From NCBI RefSeq assembly GCF_051622035.1, contig NC_135360.1, positions 31,947,206-32,011,205 on the forward strand: a stretch of 64,000 bases of DNA. The letters are read 5' to 3'. Position 1 is the first letter of the stretch. The number at the start of each line of letters is the position of its first letter. The notes beneath the pieces are model-generated. The model worked only from the letters and a program-made list of their open reading frames with translations. It was not told the origin of the DNA and made no database searches. Positions 23,322 through 36,864 of the stretch are shown piece by piece. Both the position numbers and the translations under genes were made by a program. The DNA comes from Arctopsyche grandis (taxonomy: Eukaryota > Arthropoda > Insecta > Trichoptera > Hydropsychidae).

Positions 23322-23803
23322 TAAAGGTCTATTTATATGTACTAGCACAGCACGACCGGCAACTGCACGTAAACAGCAGTACAAAAAGTATTCCACGTAG
23401 TATTGCGTAGACAAAATCTATTCATATTATACAGCAGTACATGTTACCGTAACATATCAAGCAACATTGGTTTTCTTTAGCCATTGTGGAAATATTAACG
23501 TACGACGTGACGTCATAGAAGCGAGTGCACGCGTACTAATGAAAGTGTACATGCGCATATGAATATTTTCTAAAACGTCACATTGTGGCAATATTGATCC
23601 TATGATACGACGCAACCAATATTGCACCGTATCGTCACGTTCTGTACTTTATATATGTATGTAAGCCAATTTTGCCTAGCACTAGGCCAAAACTTATCTG
23701 AACGTGCGCTGCTGTATAATATGCATAAAAGTAGTTTTTTGTTGCACTGCTGTGCCAGACTGTTTGTTGCCTTGCAGTGCTGGATAGTACGAATAGACCT
23801 TTA
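23322..23803. mobile_element. Inverted-repeat element, family D (copy 1)
   Basis: Ends TAAAGGTCTATT and AATAGACCTTTA are inverted, followed inward by GTACTAGCACAGCAC / GTGCTGGATAGTAC-like subterminal repeats. 482 bp with several CpG-containing palindromes. No clean target duplication. A degenerate inverse copy lies at about 57,735-58,140. Confidence 0.6.
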
Positions 23804-23884
23804 TGCGTATTATTTATTAAGAAACTCCGTGAATTATATGGTTTTAAGAATCTATTCTTGAACGATTTTATTATATTCGAATTA

Positions 23885-24145
23885 GGGCGAAAACACAGCG
23901 ATGAACGTGGCACATGTTTTTTTTAGATAGTTTTAAACATGCGAAACAAATGTGGAATGTCTTACACATATTCATGAAACGCCCAGCACACACCGTCCCA
24001 AATTCAACCCTCTGGAGTGTTTTCGGTAATATTGTATCCTTGCTCGACAGTGATCGATAACGATGTATCCCATACTTGAAGAAATGTAGGAGACCCCCCA
24101 CAGCGGGGTGCCAAGCACACGACGTGCCGCAGTGTGATTTCGCCC
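23885..24145. mobile_element. PIF/Harbinger-type MITE, family A (copy A2)
   Basis: GGGCGAAAACACAGCG ... GTGTGATTTCGCCC flanked by TTA at 23882-23884 and 24146-24148. Contains CCCTCTGGAGTGTTTTCGG and TTGAAGAAATGTAGGAGA core blocks. 261 bp. Confidence 0.78.
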
Positions 24146-24154
24146 TTATTCTAA

Positions 24155-24476
24155 GGGCGAAAACACACTGAGAGGGACGTGGTACGTGCTTTTTTTTTAG
24201 ATACTTTCAAACATGCGAAAAAACGCAGCACCCCTAGCACATAGTCATGGTATACAGTCCCAAAAATCACCCCCTGGAATGTTTTCGGTGATATTTTATC
24301 CTTGCTTGACAGTGATCGATAACGGTGAATCCCATATTTGAAGGAATGTAGGAGAAACTTGTCGGTTCCATATGGATATGCATACATGTGCGACCTCCCA
24401 AACATATTCATTCTGTACGTGCACAGCGGGAAGACAAGGACACATGACGTCCCATACCATTGAGTGTTTTCACCCC
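24155..24476. mobile_element. PIF/Harbinger-type MITE, family A (copy A3)
   Basis: Only 9 bp after A2, same orientation: GGGCGAAAACACACTGAGAG ... GAGTGTTTTCACCCC. The left flank is TAA, the right flank AAA (imperfect duplication). It carries the full family core and the 'TTTGAAGGAATGTAGGAG' block. 322 bp. Confidence 0.7.
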
Positions 24477-24577
24477 AAAATATTGTTGCGTAGGCCACCC
24501 ACCCCTACGCCGTAGGAGTGGGTGGAGGATCCAAATGAAAAGTCAAAGTCGCTTCACAGCATTTATTGGGTCATTAA

Positions 24578-25941
24578 AGGTCTGACCGCACTATACGACA
24601 ACCGAACGATCCGACACTTCACAACAGTGTGCTACAACATTAGGTAAACCGCACTTGAACGACAGCGATGCGACACTACGCAGTAAATTTTGTCAATCGT
24701 TCGTTCGGTGCCTCGGAGCAAGATCGAGGAAGAATTATGGCTACATATTATTTCAAAGTCACGATATGAAGAATGATAATAATTGTCGCAAGGCAACCCC
24801 CACTCAACGACACTTGCGTCACGTCGCAAACGACACCTCGCGTCAAAGTTGGTCGAAAAGTCAAGGTGTCGTTGACGCAAGGTGTCGCTCTACGTCATGC
24901 GACTGTCGCGCAGTGCGTTGTCTCATGGTGCTTACGGACTAAACCAACGACGATTTTGGGCTAACTTTTTAACCAGCAGTAGCGTACATAATATTGAAAT
25001 AAAAATTAAATTTTAAAATTGAAATTAAATATCAAAATCAAGCTAAAGAGCGAAATTGAGCTAAAATTAGATCATCGTTGATATTTTGAATTACAACAAT
25101 GTTTTGAATTACGACGATTCGCATTTAAAACCAGAGAAATATTATAATTTCTCTGCTTACGAGCGAAAAAAAATATTGTTAAAGTCGTCACGAGATGTTA
25201 CTGTATTTCCACGTGGATGATCGATAAAAAAAAAACAATTCATAAAAAACGCGGTGTCGGATGTCGGTGATTTGTCAAAGGGTTTTTTTTCTTTCGTCGA
25301 AATAAAATTAATAATCACACATTATCCGATAAATTTTACCTCTGAAGTGATTTAATTACTTGATTTATTTCGACGAGAGAAACAATTGAAGAAAAAAAAA
25401 ATCCGTTTGATGTGACCGACAACACCCCGGGTTAGCAAAAATCGTTGGATCACCCATACTAATACATGATATATTCTCAGTAACTGCGCATTACGGGGAA
25501 GTAAAAATAATAATTCTTTGATTTTTTTCGATCTTAGTGCGTATCTTCGTAAGTCAAAACATCTTCGACAAACAAAAGTCGAGGATTACCTGTATGTGAT
25601 TGTTGATGATCTAATTTTAGGTCAATCTCGAAAATTTATTTAAATTGTGCATGTTCTGTTTTAACTTTCAATATTTAATTTTAATTTTAATATAATGATT
25701 ATAATTTTATTTTGATACTTGAATTTAATTTTAATATAATAATAATAGTTTTAATTTTGATATTTTATTTCAATTTTTAAATTTAATTTTTATTTCGATA
25801 TTTTGTACGCTACTGGTTTTAAAAGTTGGCCTGTGGGCCGTTCGTTGGCTTGGTGCGTACGCACCATCATACAAACAATATTTGGTCGCGTACTGTTGTG
25901 AACTGTCGGATCGTTCAGTTGTCGCATAGTGCAGTCAGGGC
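24578..25941. mobile_element. TTAA-flanked non-autonomous element with about 54-bp TIRs
   Basis: The left end AGGTCTGACCGCACTATACG and right end (inverse) GCCCTGACTGCACTATGCGA stay similar for about 54 bp. Both ends abut TTAA (24574-24577 and 25942-25945). TTAA duplication is the piggyBac signature, though the end sequence is not a classical one. The inside is A/T-rich and largely self-complementary (GTAGCGTACA... near 24,980 against TGTACGCTAC near 25,806), so the 1,364-bp element is foldback-like. No transposase ORF. The two ORFs at 24.6-24.96 kb are TIR artefacts. Confidence 0.7.
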
Positions 25942-26271
25942 TTAAGGAGGTTCACGCGCAGCCAGCGCTCGTTCCAGAATAATCTGACAAGGCCTAAGTA
26001 CCTCCTTTTAAAGGACAGGTTCCTCACCACAGCTTCCTCAATACGTTTGTTTATCTATTGTTTAGGCACGTATGATCTCATGGTCTCAGGCACGCACAGT
26101 CTCACGCTTTTGTACGGATTCTGGGAACTTGCGGGAGATGCCACTCGGCCTAATCCGAGGGTCTCCTTTGTCCACTTCCAAATGCACTTTTAGGCGGCAT
26201 ATTATACCCGAATGCAATTAACCGGTGTGGCTCTTCTTTCCCACGCTACAATATTGACAATTTGTCATAAT

Positions 26272-26404
26272 TAAAGCCCGGACCCTGAGGGGGCCGTTTA
26301 TTGTTCAAATGTTGTAAATGCATTGCTAAAGGTTTGCCGAACCTTTTTTACAAAGCATTTACAACAATTGAACAATAAACGGCACGCTTCCGGTCCTACC
26401 TCTA
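26272..26404. mobile_element. hAT-type MITE, family B (copy 3)
   Basis: 133 bp, TAAAGCCCGGACCC...CTACCTCTA, exact 8-bp target duplication GTCATAAT (26264-26271 and 26405-26412). The inside is a long hairpin (AACGGCACGCTTCCGG against CCGGACCCTGAGGGGGCCGT). Confidence 0.85.
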
Positions 26405-26412
26405 GTCATAAT

Positions 26413-26980
26413 CGTATTCCGACTAATGCAATTGATCAATTCTTCACATGTTTATTATATTGAATCATGTTCTAATGCTTTCTTTATCGTCATTTTCATA
26501 TAAAATTACCACCAATTCACATTGTTAGATACATTTTTATTTGCCTTAGTTTCGTGAGAAATCAATGAATTTATTTCTAAATCTAGAAACCAATTTCAGA
26601 AAAGAGTAACCTGTTATTTAATACTGAAGTTGAATTGAAATCTTATACACAATATTTAGTAAAAAAATCTTATATTATCCATACCACAATTAGCCTTGTA
26701 TTTTTTCCCTTTGAACAAATGATTTTATCGTTACATAATTTTAACAACGGACATAAAATTAATGCGTAAAACTCAAGACTCCTACTTAAAAACTGTCAAA
26801 AACGCTAACAAACAAAATTTGCTTGCGAAACCTTAACGACCATGATTCACCACAGTAAATATTCAAAAACCCAACTCAGGCGATTAAAAGGAAGAGGTGG
26901 GATGAAAAAGCAAACAATTCCATAATCCTCATTTATTATACTGAAAGTCTGTATTCCAAACAGGTGAAAATAAAGTACCA
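26413..26980. other. AT-rich flank up to the duplication junction
   Basis: No gene or bounded repeat seen. It ends at the head-to-tail junction (GTACCA|AGCATAAT), where the next unit begins. Confidence 0.5.
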
Positions 26981-27274
26981 AGCATAATAGTCTTATTATC
27001 GATAAAACAGCGTGTGTGATCACATCAGACGTTTTTAAGTAATGTTAATCGTCCTCAAATATAGCCCTGGGTTTTAATACAACGTGTGAACAGGCTCGTT
27101 TTTATAAACGTTGATTATACGGTGCAGTGAAGCTTCGGGATATATACCCAATGGCACCAGCTTGACACCACCTGCTTGCTAGTAGTTTTCTGCGGAAAAA
27201 AATGAAGAATATTTGTTCAGCGACTGAAGATCATTGTCGTTTGGCCGGTGGTGTTGGCGGAGGACGGCCCTGCA

Positions 27275-27309
27275 TATATAAACATCTGTGATCAGCGCTG
27301 ATCATCAGT
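27275..27309 (+). promoter_or_regulatory. Core promoter of cuticular gene copy 2 (TATA + TCAGT Inr)
   Basis: TATATAAA at 27275-27282 and TCAGT at 27305-27309, same spacing as copy 1. The duplicated segment begins about 300 bp upstream of this, so copy 2 keeps its core promoter but any enhancers beyond that differ from those of copy 1. Confidence 0.8.
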
Positions 27310-27382
27310 CTCGCGAGGATCATCCCCGGAGAGTTCTGGTAGACCGCCTACACCAGTAGCTCGGGTTGAGATCTCTTTCACG

Positions 27383-30300
27383 ATGAAGTTTATGGTGAGA
27401 GTTTTCACTACTTCTTCGGAAAATTCTGTTGCTTCTTGTGAAGAAAGACTATCTTTCATTTTCTTTTGGAAAGTTTTTCTTGCATATACCGAATTTTTCA
27501 TAACATAATTGCGTTTGAATTATTGACTTTATATTGGAAATCATTCAAAAGAAAATTCAAATTGATCAAAAGAAAATTCTTCACAATTTTCCATTGTTAT
27601 ATTTTAAATTTTCAAAAGTTTATTCGTGAAATATTTAAAAACTACACAAATATTTAAACACTTATTTTTGTGTATAATATATTAATATTATACATACATA
27701 TGTACATATAATATAATAAAGTACAAATTTTACTTTATATATTTATTATTTAAAATTGCCAATTTAATATATTTTCCTATTATTATATTGTGCTAAAAAT
27801 ACTATATTACCAAAAGCTGATATTTTAAATCATTATTTATTTTTGATGAATTTTGTGGACTTTTAGCTCAAATTATAAATTAATAGCTAAAGTAACATTG
27901 AATAAAGTTCAATAATAAGTAAGATATTTCAAATCGTTAATTATGAAAGGTTTTTTTATTTTTTAATATTTTTTCTATTTTAAAATGAATTCATAATAAT
28001 ATTCAATATGTTTCTTAATACATTTATTATTAAAAATTGGTAATTTAATACGTTTTCCTATTATTCTATTGTGTTAAAAATACTATATTACCAAATGGTG
28101 ATATTTTAAATCATTATTTATTTTTGATAGAATTTGTGGACTTTTAGCTCTTAATTATAAATTAATAGCTAAAGTAACATTGAATAAAGTTCAATAATAA
28201 GTAAGATATTTCAAATCGTTAATAATGAAAGGCTCTTTTATTTTTTAATATTTTTTCTATTTTAAAATGAATTCATAATAACATTCAATATGTTTCTTAA
28301 TACATTTATTATAAAAAATTGGTAATTTAATATATTTTCCTATTATTCTATTGTGTTAAAAATACTATATTACCAAATGGTGATATTTTAAATCATTATT
28401 TATTTTTGATGGAATTTTTGGACTTCGAGCTCAAATTATAAAATAATTACTAAAATATCATTGTATAAAGTTCAATAATAAGTAAGATATTTGAAATCAT
28501 TAATCGTTAAATTTTGATACTAAAAAATGTAAGTTTTTACTTTTTAGTAAATATTTAATCCATTTTAAAATGAATTCATGACAATATGCAAAAATTTTAA
28601 AAATCCATTAAATATTTAGTAAATTTCCTTTTAGAAAAATTCAAAATAAATAATTTTTACTATCAATTAAATTTACATATTAATAAGAATATTCAAAAAT
28701 AAATCAACAATACAAAAATATATATTCGTTTTTAAAGCTCTCGATATGGGAGTATCAAATTATGAATACTACTAAAATCTTCTGCTTATTTGGGGAAAAT
28801 CATTTTTCTTATACACCACTATTTGTTACAATTTTCGAAGTTCATACAATTATTACAAGAAATTCATTTTAGAATATTTACTAAATAAACAAAACGCCCA
28901 GCATGAAAATGAAGTCTTCTATAAAAAAAATTCCTATTTAATCTGACTTAGTGAGACTTTTCATATAAAAATTGCCATAATATTGTATTCGCCGTTTTCT
29001 ATCCAACAATAAACGAGTAACGCGAATTTCTCACGAGTAAGTTATATAAATAATTTTTCCGTCTATAATTAATGAAAAACAACATTCATTTTCATTCATG
29101 TAATACATTCATAGATGTAACAAGCGTAAGGCCATTTTCACATGGGTGCGTATGCGAATACATACTTTTTTATTTTCGCCAAACGCTTGCTTTCACAAGA
29201 TAAAAGTCCTATATATGATGTATTATGTCCAATATTGATTTTATTTATTAACATATTATATGTATATACGCTGTATATATCAATCACACCCAACTTCGCT
29301 AAAGGTTAATTTAAAAGTCGATAATGTGGAGCAAAAAACTAGTCCTATTGCTCACTCTGATATATCTATGTACTGTACAATGCAAATAAAAATAGAATTT
29401 AAAGTGCAGTTGATTCAATTTGATTCACTTTTGACATTAGATTTATCAATTTTCAGATTGTTTTAGTGTCGGTTTTGGGAGCAACCATAGCAAAGCCATC
29501 CATCGGCCATGGTAATTTCATCCAAGATGGTGGAAGCTTCAGCTACTCTTACCAAACCCCTGTAGTCCATTCGTTGGTCCATCAAGCGAGATATGTGCAA
29601 GCTATACCTGCTCTTCCCGTGGCTCATTCAGCATCCGTAAGTATACTCAAATCATTTAACAGTCGAAAGTCAGTCTTCCTATGATGTCATTCAAGGATAT
29701 TTTTAATCTATGCTCAATAATAGGAATCCGATGTAATTTGAATAAAATACTATTGTGTGCAAGAATGTCGATTTTGATATATTCCAATTTTTTTCATGTG
29801 CTAAGCACATCATCATCAGTACGCATTTAAATCAATATCAAGGGTGGAGGAAAAAACAATTCAAGGCTGCAGTGTGACTTAATCAGAACATCGGACCGGT
29901 TTTTGGTCCAACATCGGATTCATCGGTGAAAAAAAAAACCGGTCTTTGGATAATGTCTGTTATTTCTTTTAATAAACGCGGTATAATTGACAACAGGGTG
30001 TGTGCTATGCGACAAGGACGCTTCATATACTATATCATTAGTAATGATCTTTGATACGAGAGTACATCGATGAGTGTGATCTCAATGCGATTGGACCTAA
30101 AATTGATCAAAATCATTGGGTATATTGTATACATATTTGTATTACAATTTGGGGTTGAAAACTTTCAATCTAAGATTCTACAACTTCACGTGTTGTATTA
30201 AGGTTTTCTGTAGCTTGATTTGATTTTTAAATGCTTTTAATTAATACGAAATTATGTTCACAATACATCTTATATCTATTTTAATAGCTACCGATCTACT

Positions 30301-33300
30301 GATCATTTTCTATTTTACAATTTAATTTAATTTGGTTAGTAATCATAGTATTATATTATTCCAATATTAATGTACAGCATAATAGGAAAACCTCAAAAAC
30401 CTATTTACAATTCTTATAAATACTCATAATACATCTAATACATAATATTAATTGAAGACTGTCTAAAGTCGATGACCTAAAGCAGATTGTGTTTAGGTAA
30501 TCTGTGTTTATACCTGAAGGGTATAGACATTTTGTTATAATCACCGAGACTCTTCACAAGTCTGTTAGTATGGTTATTAGTGATTCTGTCATAGAATCTA
30601 CTGGTTAGTTTGTTAATAATGTCTGTAACAAACGGAATATTATATATGGCATGCAGTTTTTTCAAGTTAGTATATATGGGTGTATTATAAATTAATTTTA
30701 GGGTTTCCAAAGCTTGAGTCAGTTTCATTAGTACATATAAATGCGAACCTTTTTTATCTACTTAACTTTGGCATAAAAATCCAATTGTTTTTGTCGCAAT
30801 GGTATATCGAAAAAAAAATCCGCTAGTTACACTAATATTAATGAAATTGAATCTTCTGCTGATTTTAGCTTCAGATTTTCACATGATGACCTCATCTGTA
30901 TCTTCTACCCCTTCTGGGCTATATTGCAAGTCTTTTAACCCCCGATGATTCGGATAGAATCTTTTTTCGGAAACTTTCTTAGGGAGAAATCACACAGAGA
31001 GGCACGTGGCACGTGTTTTTTTTTTACATACTCTTTAGCATGCAAAACAAACTGAGGCACGCAGTCCAAAAATCACCCTCTGGAGTGTTTTTTCCTTGTA
31101 TTGATATAAGCTTGACAGTGATTGATAACGGCTAATCCCATATTTGAAGAAATGTAGGAGAAACTTGTCGAAATAATAAGATCGTACGAATTAACAATGA
31201 ACTGGGAACGTCCTTTCTCGATCGGAAGCCAAGAAGACGTGCCGTGCCGTTCATTTGAATGTGTTTTCGCCCTTAAGGTACATACATTGCTCTTATGATC
31301 AGATTAGCTGAAGTGGGCTTTTCTCCACGTCTTCTTAAACTCTTTGCTTCTTATCTTAGTGATAGGAAGCAAAAGATTTGTTAGATATGGTATTTATGAA
31401 TCTCCTTCATTTTTTACGCGATCTGGTGTAACTCAGGGGTCCACCTTAGGCCCTTTACTATTTACAATAGTCATTAATAACCTCCCAAAAGTACTACGCA
31501 ATGCTTCATGTCTCTTGTTTGCTGACGACGTTAAACTATTCTTTGCTGTTAAGGATGAGAGGCAAGCCTCTCTCCTTCAAGCTGATATTAACGCTGTTTT
31601 AGAGTTCAGTTCCAGTTTAGGGCTTGAACTGAATACTAGTAAATGTGCTATTATGAGTTATGGACGTGCGAATTCGCTCTATTGTCACGGATATTCCATT
31701 GGATCCGTATTGTTGAAGCGCGTGGAATCAATGGTCGACTTGGGTATCACTTTTGATCCTCAATTCACCTTTCACAACCACATCAAGACAATCGCTGACG
31801 TTTCCTTTCGTCGACTTGGATTTGTCTTGAGATATGCTAGATTATTCTCCAACCCCTTGTCTTCTCGCTTGCTTTTCAACTCGCTTGTTAGAAGTAAGCT
31901 AGAGTATAATGCAATTGTGTGGAATCCGCACGAAGCAAACTACTCTCTTATTATAGAAAAAGTGCAAAAAGCATTTCTTCGTTTTCTTTATAAGAAAGAG
32001 TATGGGTACTACCCATATCTCTATCCTACTCCTTTCCTTTTGGGCATGCTTGGGTATAATTCCCTTGAACTTCGGAGAAACTTCTCGTTAATTCGTTTCG
32101 TTCTCCAGCTATTGCGTGGTAATACGTCATGCCCGTTGTTGCTGGAACAGTTGGGACTTTATGTCCCTAATAATTATGTGCGTGGTAGACATCATCATTT
32201 AATGGTTGTACCTGCTGCTCGCACAGTTCTTTTTCGAATGGCTCCTATTCCAAGAGCTATTCGACTTCTCAATGAAATCGTTGCTGCTGTCCCTGAATGT
32301 GATATTTTCCACCTTGGGGAGCGTAGATTGTCGGATATTATCTTAACATATTTATCTGGTAACCTGCGCTCATCATTACTTTCTTAATTTGAATGTAATG
32401 AATGAGTGGAATCTTAATCTACTCTCTTCCATTTGGGCCTCGCTGTGATTTTATTTTTTATTCATATTTTGTTTTATTTTATTTTATTTTTTCTTTCTCT
32501 TTTGTACATTTTTATATACTATTTTAATTTTGATCAGTGTAAACAAAGAATGGGATTTATGGATTTTATTTTTAATTTTTACACTTTTGTTATTTTTTTT
32601 TTCTCTCTGAATGATGTATTATTTTCCTTTTGTTACTTTTTTTGTAATTTTATTTTACCATGTTTTCTGCTTTTGCTTTTTTCCTTTATTTACAGTTTAC
32701 TTGTTTTTATATCATGTTTTTATATATTTTTCAAATGTAGGCCATTGTGGCGCATTAGGTTCTTCCTGTAATGCCACAATGGTCCAAAACTATTAAATAA
32801 ATAAATAAATAAATAATCTGAATAGATCAAGTTTTGGGCATCTCCAGATTTTCGTCTGAGCTATCATATTTATGTTATCGGACCCTGGTTTTGACCAGAT
32901 TCCGACATTGATTTGTTAATAACAATTTTTGCTGTCTGTCTTAGTTCGTTTTTTTGGCAACTCAGTTTGCGGGTCATAAAATGCATCAGAGTTTCTGGTA
33001 CATTAGCGTCTGTTATTGGTGTTGTAACCTGATCATGAAATATAATTACATCAGTCACGTCACGGTCGTGTGCTTAATACGATTATTTTACCTGTTGTCA
33101 TAAACAAGACGTTTGGGCGTATCGTGTATTTATTAAGACAAAAATGAATCATCGCACGCTAAAATCTAACTGATGATTAATGTAATGTGTTTGTTATGTA
33201 AATTGACGTGTTCTGCACGCACGGAATCAATGATTTTCGTATTAGAGGAAAACCGCTGTTAAAACCACACCTCAATAGCCGATGATCTGTAAAATTCGAT

Positions 33301-36182
33301 CGCTACAAACTTGCAAGCAACACTTTCATGTCATCTTAACAAACATTCTATGCGTAATTTGTGCAATAATAATCGTCATGACCTATGCAGTTGGGCGTCT
33401 AGTTTTGCGTTTTGCGTCTTCGATTTACAATTCAAATTCAACCAGCCCACTACTAGTGAAAAATATGCGTTGCAACACCAGATTAAATGAAAATAAATTT
33501 AACATATTACATCCAGTGTGATTATCTGCATATCTTCTCGGTATTAAACTATGAGTAATGTGTACCTACTCAAATTACCAATGCATTGTGTGAAATCCAT
33601 CAATCCATCAATGCAAATTGAATTCGTAGACATCGCATTTCAAATTGCAGAGGTGCAATTACTAAATTGCATTTCCGCGTATTATTATGAAAAAAGTAAC
33701 TTACCTTTGAAACCAGACAGTTATTAAATCACCGATTGCACAAACAATTACAGACTTGTAATTATAATCAAAAACACACACTTATATTTAGATATTTTGA
33801 GGCAACTTGATCTTGTTGTATTTCATGATAAAGAATGGACAGCTAATGAATCATAACTTCCGCATTTTGTATCATTGCATATTTGATTCCAATTCCAGTG
33901 TATTCAGCAATAAAAAGAAGTTTAAAACATTATTTCTTTCATCATGGATTCAATCATAGCTCTATTAAGTATGTGGGATTTTGATCAAGTGAATTAAACA
34001 CATTTTCTTTTTGAAACATTACTCAAGTATGATTGGTAATCGTTTGCATATCAAGTTGATTGTCGTTTTACTACTTGTTAAAACTTGACAATTTAATAGG
34101 CGATTTAATATTACCTCGAAAACCTTCAAAAGGTGTGCGAGATAGTAATCAAAATACACTTGAAGGTGTTTTCCAAGGTATTTGCTTAAATATGTTTAGA
34201 AATGTGCGATTCCGGACAAATCTTAAACTAAACATTCTAATTTTAGGTGGTTGTTGGACCCAGTGTAAGATATTCCTATGGAGCAGTTCCAATCGCCTAC
34301 AAAAATGTAGAACCAGCAAACATTCAGGTATTAATTTAATCGCCATATTCATTATTCCTGATATAGTGGGAAGAAATTAATCAATTAAATTTCATTTCAG
34401 TTGTCTTCTGATGGTTTTGTGTTGGACACCGAAGAAGTAGCGAAGGCTCGCGCTGAGCATTTGGCAACAGTAGCCCAAGAATCTGCTAGGGCTGCTGCTT
34501 CCGGAAACGACGAATCCGAAGGTATCATCATCGAAGATGCTGACTCTGTAGAAGTTGCTGCTCCAGTGATCGCAGCCAAGAGTCAAATCAACTTCCAACC
34601 TGCTAATATCCAATTGTCTAGCGACGGTCATGTTTTGGACACACCTGAAGTAGCTCAAGCCAGAGCTGATCATTTAGCTCGTTTCGCAGCTGAATCGGCC
34701 AAATCATCCCAATCTTTCTCTTACTCGGCTCCCAACTACGTGTCTTACAATGCAGCCCCAATCGTCGCCGCTCATTACGTAACTCCAGTTGCTAAGGCTG
34801 TGGAAATCGCCAACATTCAAGTTTCTTCTGATGGACACGTCTTGGACACACCTGAAGTAGCTCAAGCCAAAGCTGATCACTTTGCTCGTTTCGCAGCTGA
34901 ATCGGCCAAATCATCCCAATCTTTCTCTTACTCAGCTCCCAACTATGTGTCTTACAATTCAGCCCCAATCGTCGCCGCTCATTACGTAACTCCAGTTGCC
35001 AAAGCTGTGGAGATCGCCAATATTCAAGTATCTTCTGACGGACACGTCTTGGACACCCCTGAAGTAGCCCAAGCCAAAGCTGATCATTTAGCTCGTTTTG
35101 CAGCTGAATCAGCTAAAGCATCACAGTCTATTGCCTACTCTGCTCCTAGTTATGCCGCATACAACTACGTCCAAGCCGCACCAGTCGTCGTACCAAAAGC
35201 CGTAGAAATCGCCAACATCCAACTTTCAGCTGACGGACACGTTTTGGATACACCCGAAGTGGCTCAAGCTAAAGCCGAACATTTCGCTCAATACAATAGC
35301 GATGCTGCCAGAGCTGCTGCTGCAGGAGACGACACCGAATCCTACGATGAAAGCAATGATTCTTCATTTCAACAAGGTGATTCCGTGTCTATTGTAGCTC
35401 AACAAGCTCCTTTGATTCAATACAAAGTCGACGACGCACCGGCCGATATTAAAGTTTCGAGTGACGGATTCGTTTTGGACACACCTGAGGTAGCTCAAGC
35501 TAAATCAGCTCATTTGGCTGAAGTTGCCAAATCTGCATCCGAGTCGAGCCAAGGTGGTGTGGTAGCTTATGGTATTCCTTCAACGGCTGCTTCTTACGTC
35601 GCTTACACTTCTCCAGCTGTAGCATATACTGGACCAGCTGTGGCTTATACCGGATCAGCTATTGCTTACGCTCAACCAAAATGGGTCGGACCCGAAGCTG
35701 ACATTCACATAGGTGCTGATGGCTACGTCGAAGACACATTTGAAGTCCAACAAGCACGTGCTGAGCACTTGGCTACTCGGGCTTCTATCATGGCAAACTC
35801 ACAATCCAGTTGGTCTGGAGCTGCTTCGAGATACGCTTCTGCAGCTCATGCTGGTCAATATATTCAAGATACAGCTGAGGTAGCCGCAGCTCGCGCCGCT
35901 CATCTGCAAGCACATGCTGCCGAAGCAGCTAAAGCCACTTCTTCAGTAAAATCATACAATTATGGTAGATTAGTATACAGCGCACCAGTATACCGCACAG
36001 TGGCTCCAAATTACAGCTACGTCTACTCTTCTCCATCATACAAACTCCTCAGTTACAGATACGCACCGACAGCAGCCCCCGTAGCTCTAACACCAGACGG
36101 TCAATTCTTGTTGGATACCCCTGAAGTTGCTATTGCTAAAGCTGATCATTTCGCAGCTCACGCCAGAGCTCGAGGATATTAA
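27383..36182 (+). CDS. Secreted cuticular protein with nine LDTPEVA repeats, copy 2
   Basis: Exons 27383-27394 (MKFM), 29457-29636, 34247-34327 and 34401-36182. The predicted 684-aa protein is the same as copy 1, including the split signal peptide, the three 69-aa units and the C-terminus AAHARARGY. All splice sites and the frame are intact, so if the duplication is real both genes should make the same product. No synonymous difference is visible, which implies an age too small to measure here, gene conversion, or assembly duplication. Confidence 0.9.
27736..28591. repeat. About 282-bp tandem repeat in intron 1, unit 2
   Basis: Same three-unit AT-rich array as at 11,510-12,365. The number of units is the same in both copies, notable because such arrays usually change length quickly. 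Confidence 0.85.
30219..30710 (-). mobile_element. Jockey J1 copy c, unit 2
   Basis: Duplicate of 13,993-14,484, including the AGCTTGA target duplication, so the insertion predates the segmental duplication. Confidence 0.8.
30982..31272. mobile_element. PIF/Harbinger-type MITE A1, unit 2
   Basis: Duplicate of 14,756-15,046 with the same TTA flanks. Confidence 0.75.
31279..32816 (+). mobile_element. 5'-truncated jockey/CR1-type retrotransposon with RT ORF, unit 2
   Basis: Duplicate of 15,053-16,590. The RT ORF ends at 32387 with the same frameshift upstream, and the 3' stem-loop and (TAAA)n tail length are the same. Confidence 0.88.
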
Positions 36183-36294
36183 GAAGCTGAAAGATGTAGT
36201 TTGCTAAACCAATCAGATTTTACAGTAAATTGTGATATACGTATATGGAAAACGACCGAATCTAATCTAATAATGCAAGCACGCGTACGATTGT

Positions 36295-36519
36295 AATAAA
36301 TTAACGATAATAATATTAAAATTGTGTATAAATTAATGATAATAAATACCTTAAGGATAAGGATCGTTTCGAGCATTGTAATGTTTACAATTTGTTAAAC
36401 GATCGAATTAATATTATCTGCATTGAAGGTCGAATATGTCGAAAGAAAAAATAGCCTTCCTATCCTGGAAAGTTAATAAAAACAATTGTTGCAATTTCAT
36501 TCTATTGAATGACAATAAA
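36295..36519 (+). terminator. Candidate polyadenylation signals of cuticular gene copy 2
   Basis: AATAAA at 36295, 36341 and 36514, at the same offsets from the stop codon as in copy 1. Confidence 0.5.
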
Positions 36520-36864
36520 AAATAAAAAAAATTGAAAAATATTTCTTTATTTCATTTTTATACTTAATTTGAATTGAGCTCATCTGTTCTTCCCAAAAAC
36601 ATGTCTGTTTTTTCACCTCGCGTATATGTAATACATACATACATAGTTATTTGATACATGTATGTATATACATCCACTGGAGGCCCGTACTACTCAAAAA
36701 TATAAATTAATTCGAAATCAATTCATTGGGAATATGGTATTGGCAGAGAAATGTAAAAAAAAATTCTGGGTGTTTGTACATTGACAAGTTTTTAGAAATT
36801 CATACATACACTGATTTTACCTCACTAAGGCAATTTTAAGCATTCTATTTATAAGGATTTAAAT

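Larger units (their letters stand above)
10755..26980 (+). repeat. 16,226-bp direct tandem duplication, unit 1
   Basis: Every ORF and every repeat from here to 26,980 recurs 16,226 bp downstream in the same orientation. Stretches I compared base by base, including homopolymers such as the A10 at about 13,703 and 29,929, are identical, and the offset never changes, so there is no net indel. Unit 1 starts at AG|CATAATAGTC (10755). Unit 2 starts at the same word (26981). The last bases before both ends are GTACCA. It contains one complete cuticular-protein gene, its 5' and 3' flanks and all embedded transposons. Confidence 0.95.

Noticed and set aside
24655-24964. ORFs of 95 and 63 codons and an 82-codon antisense ORF
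   Set aside because: They are located in the terminal inverted repeat of the TTAA element. No protein resemblance.
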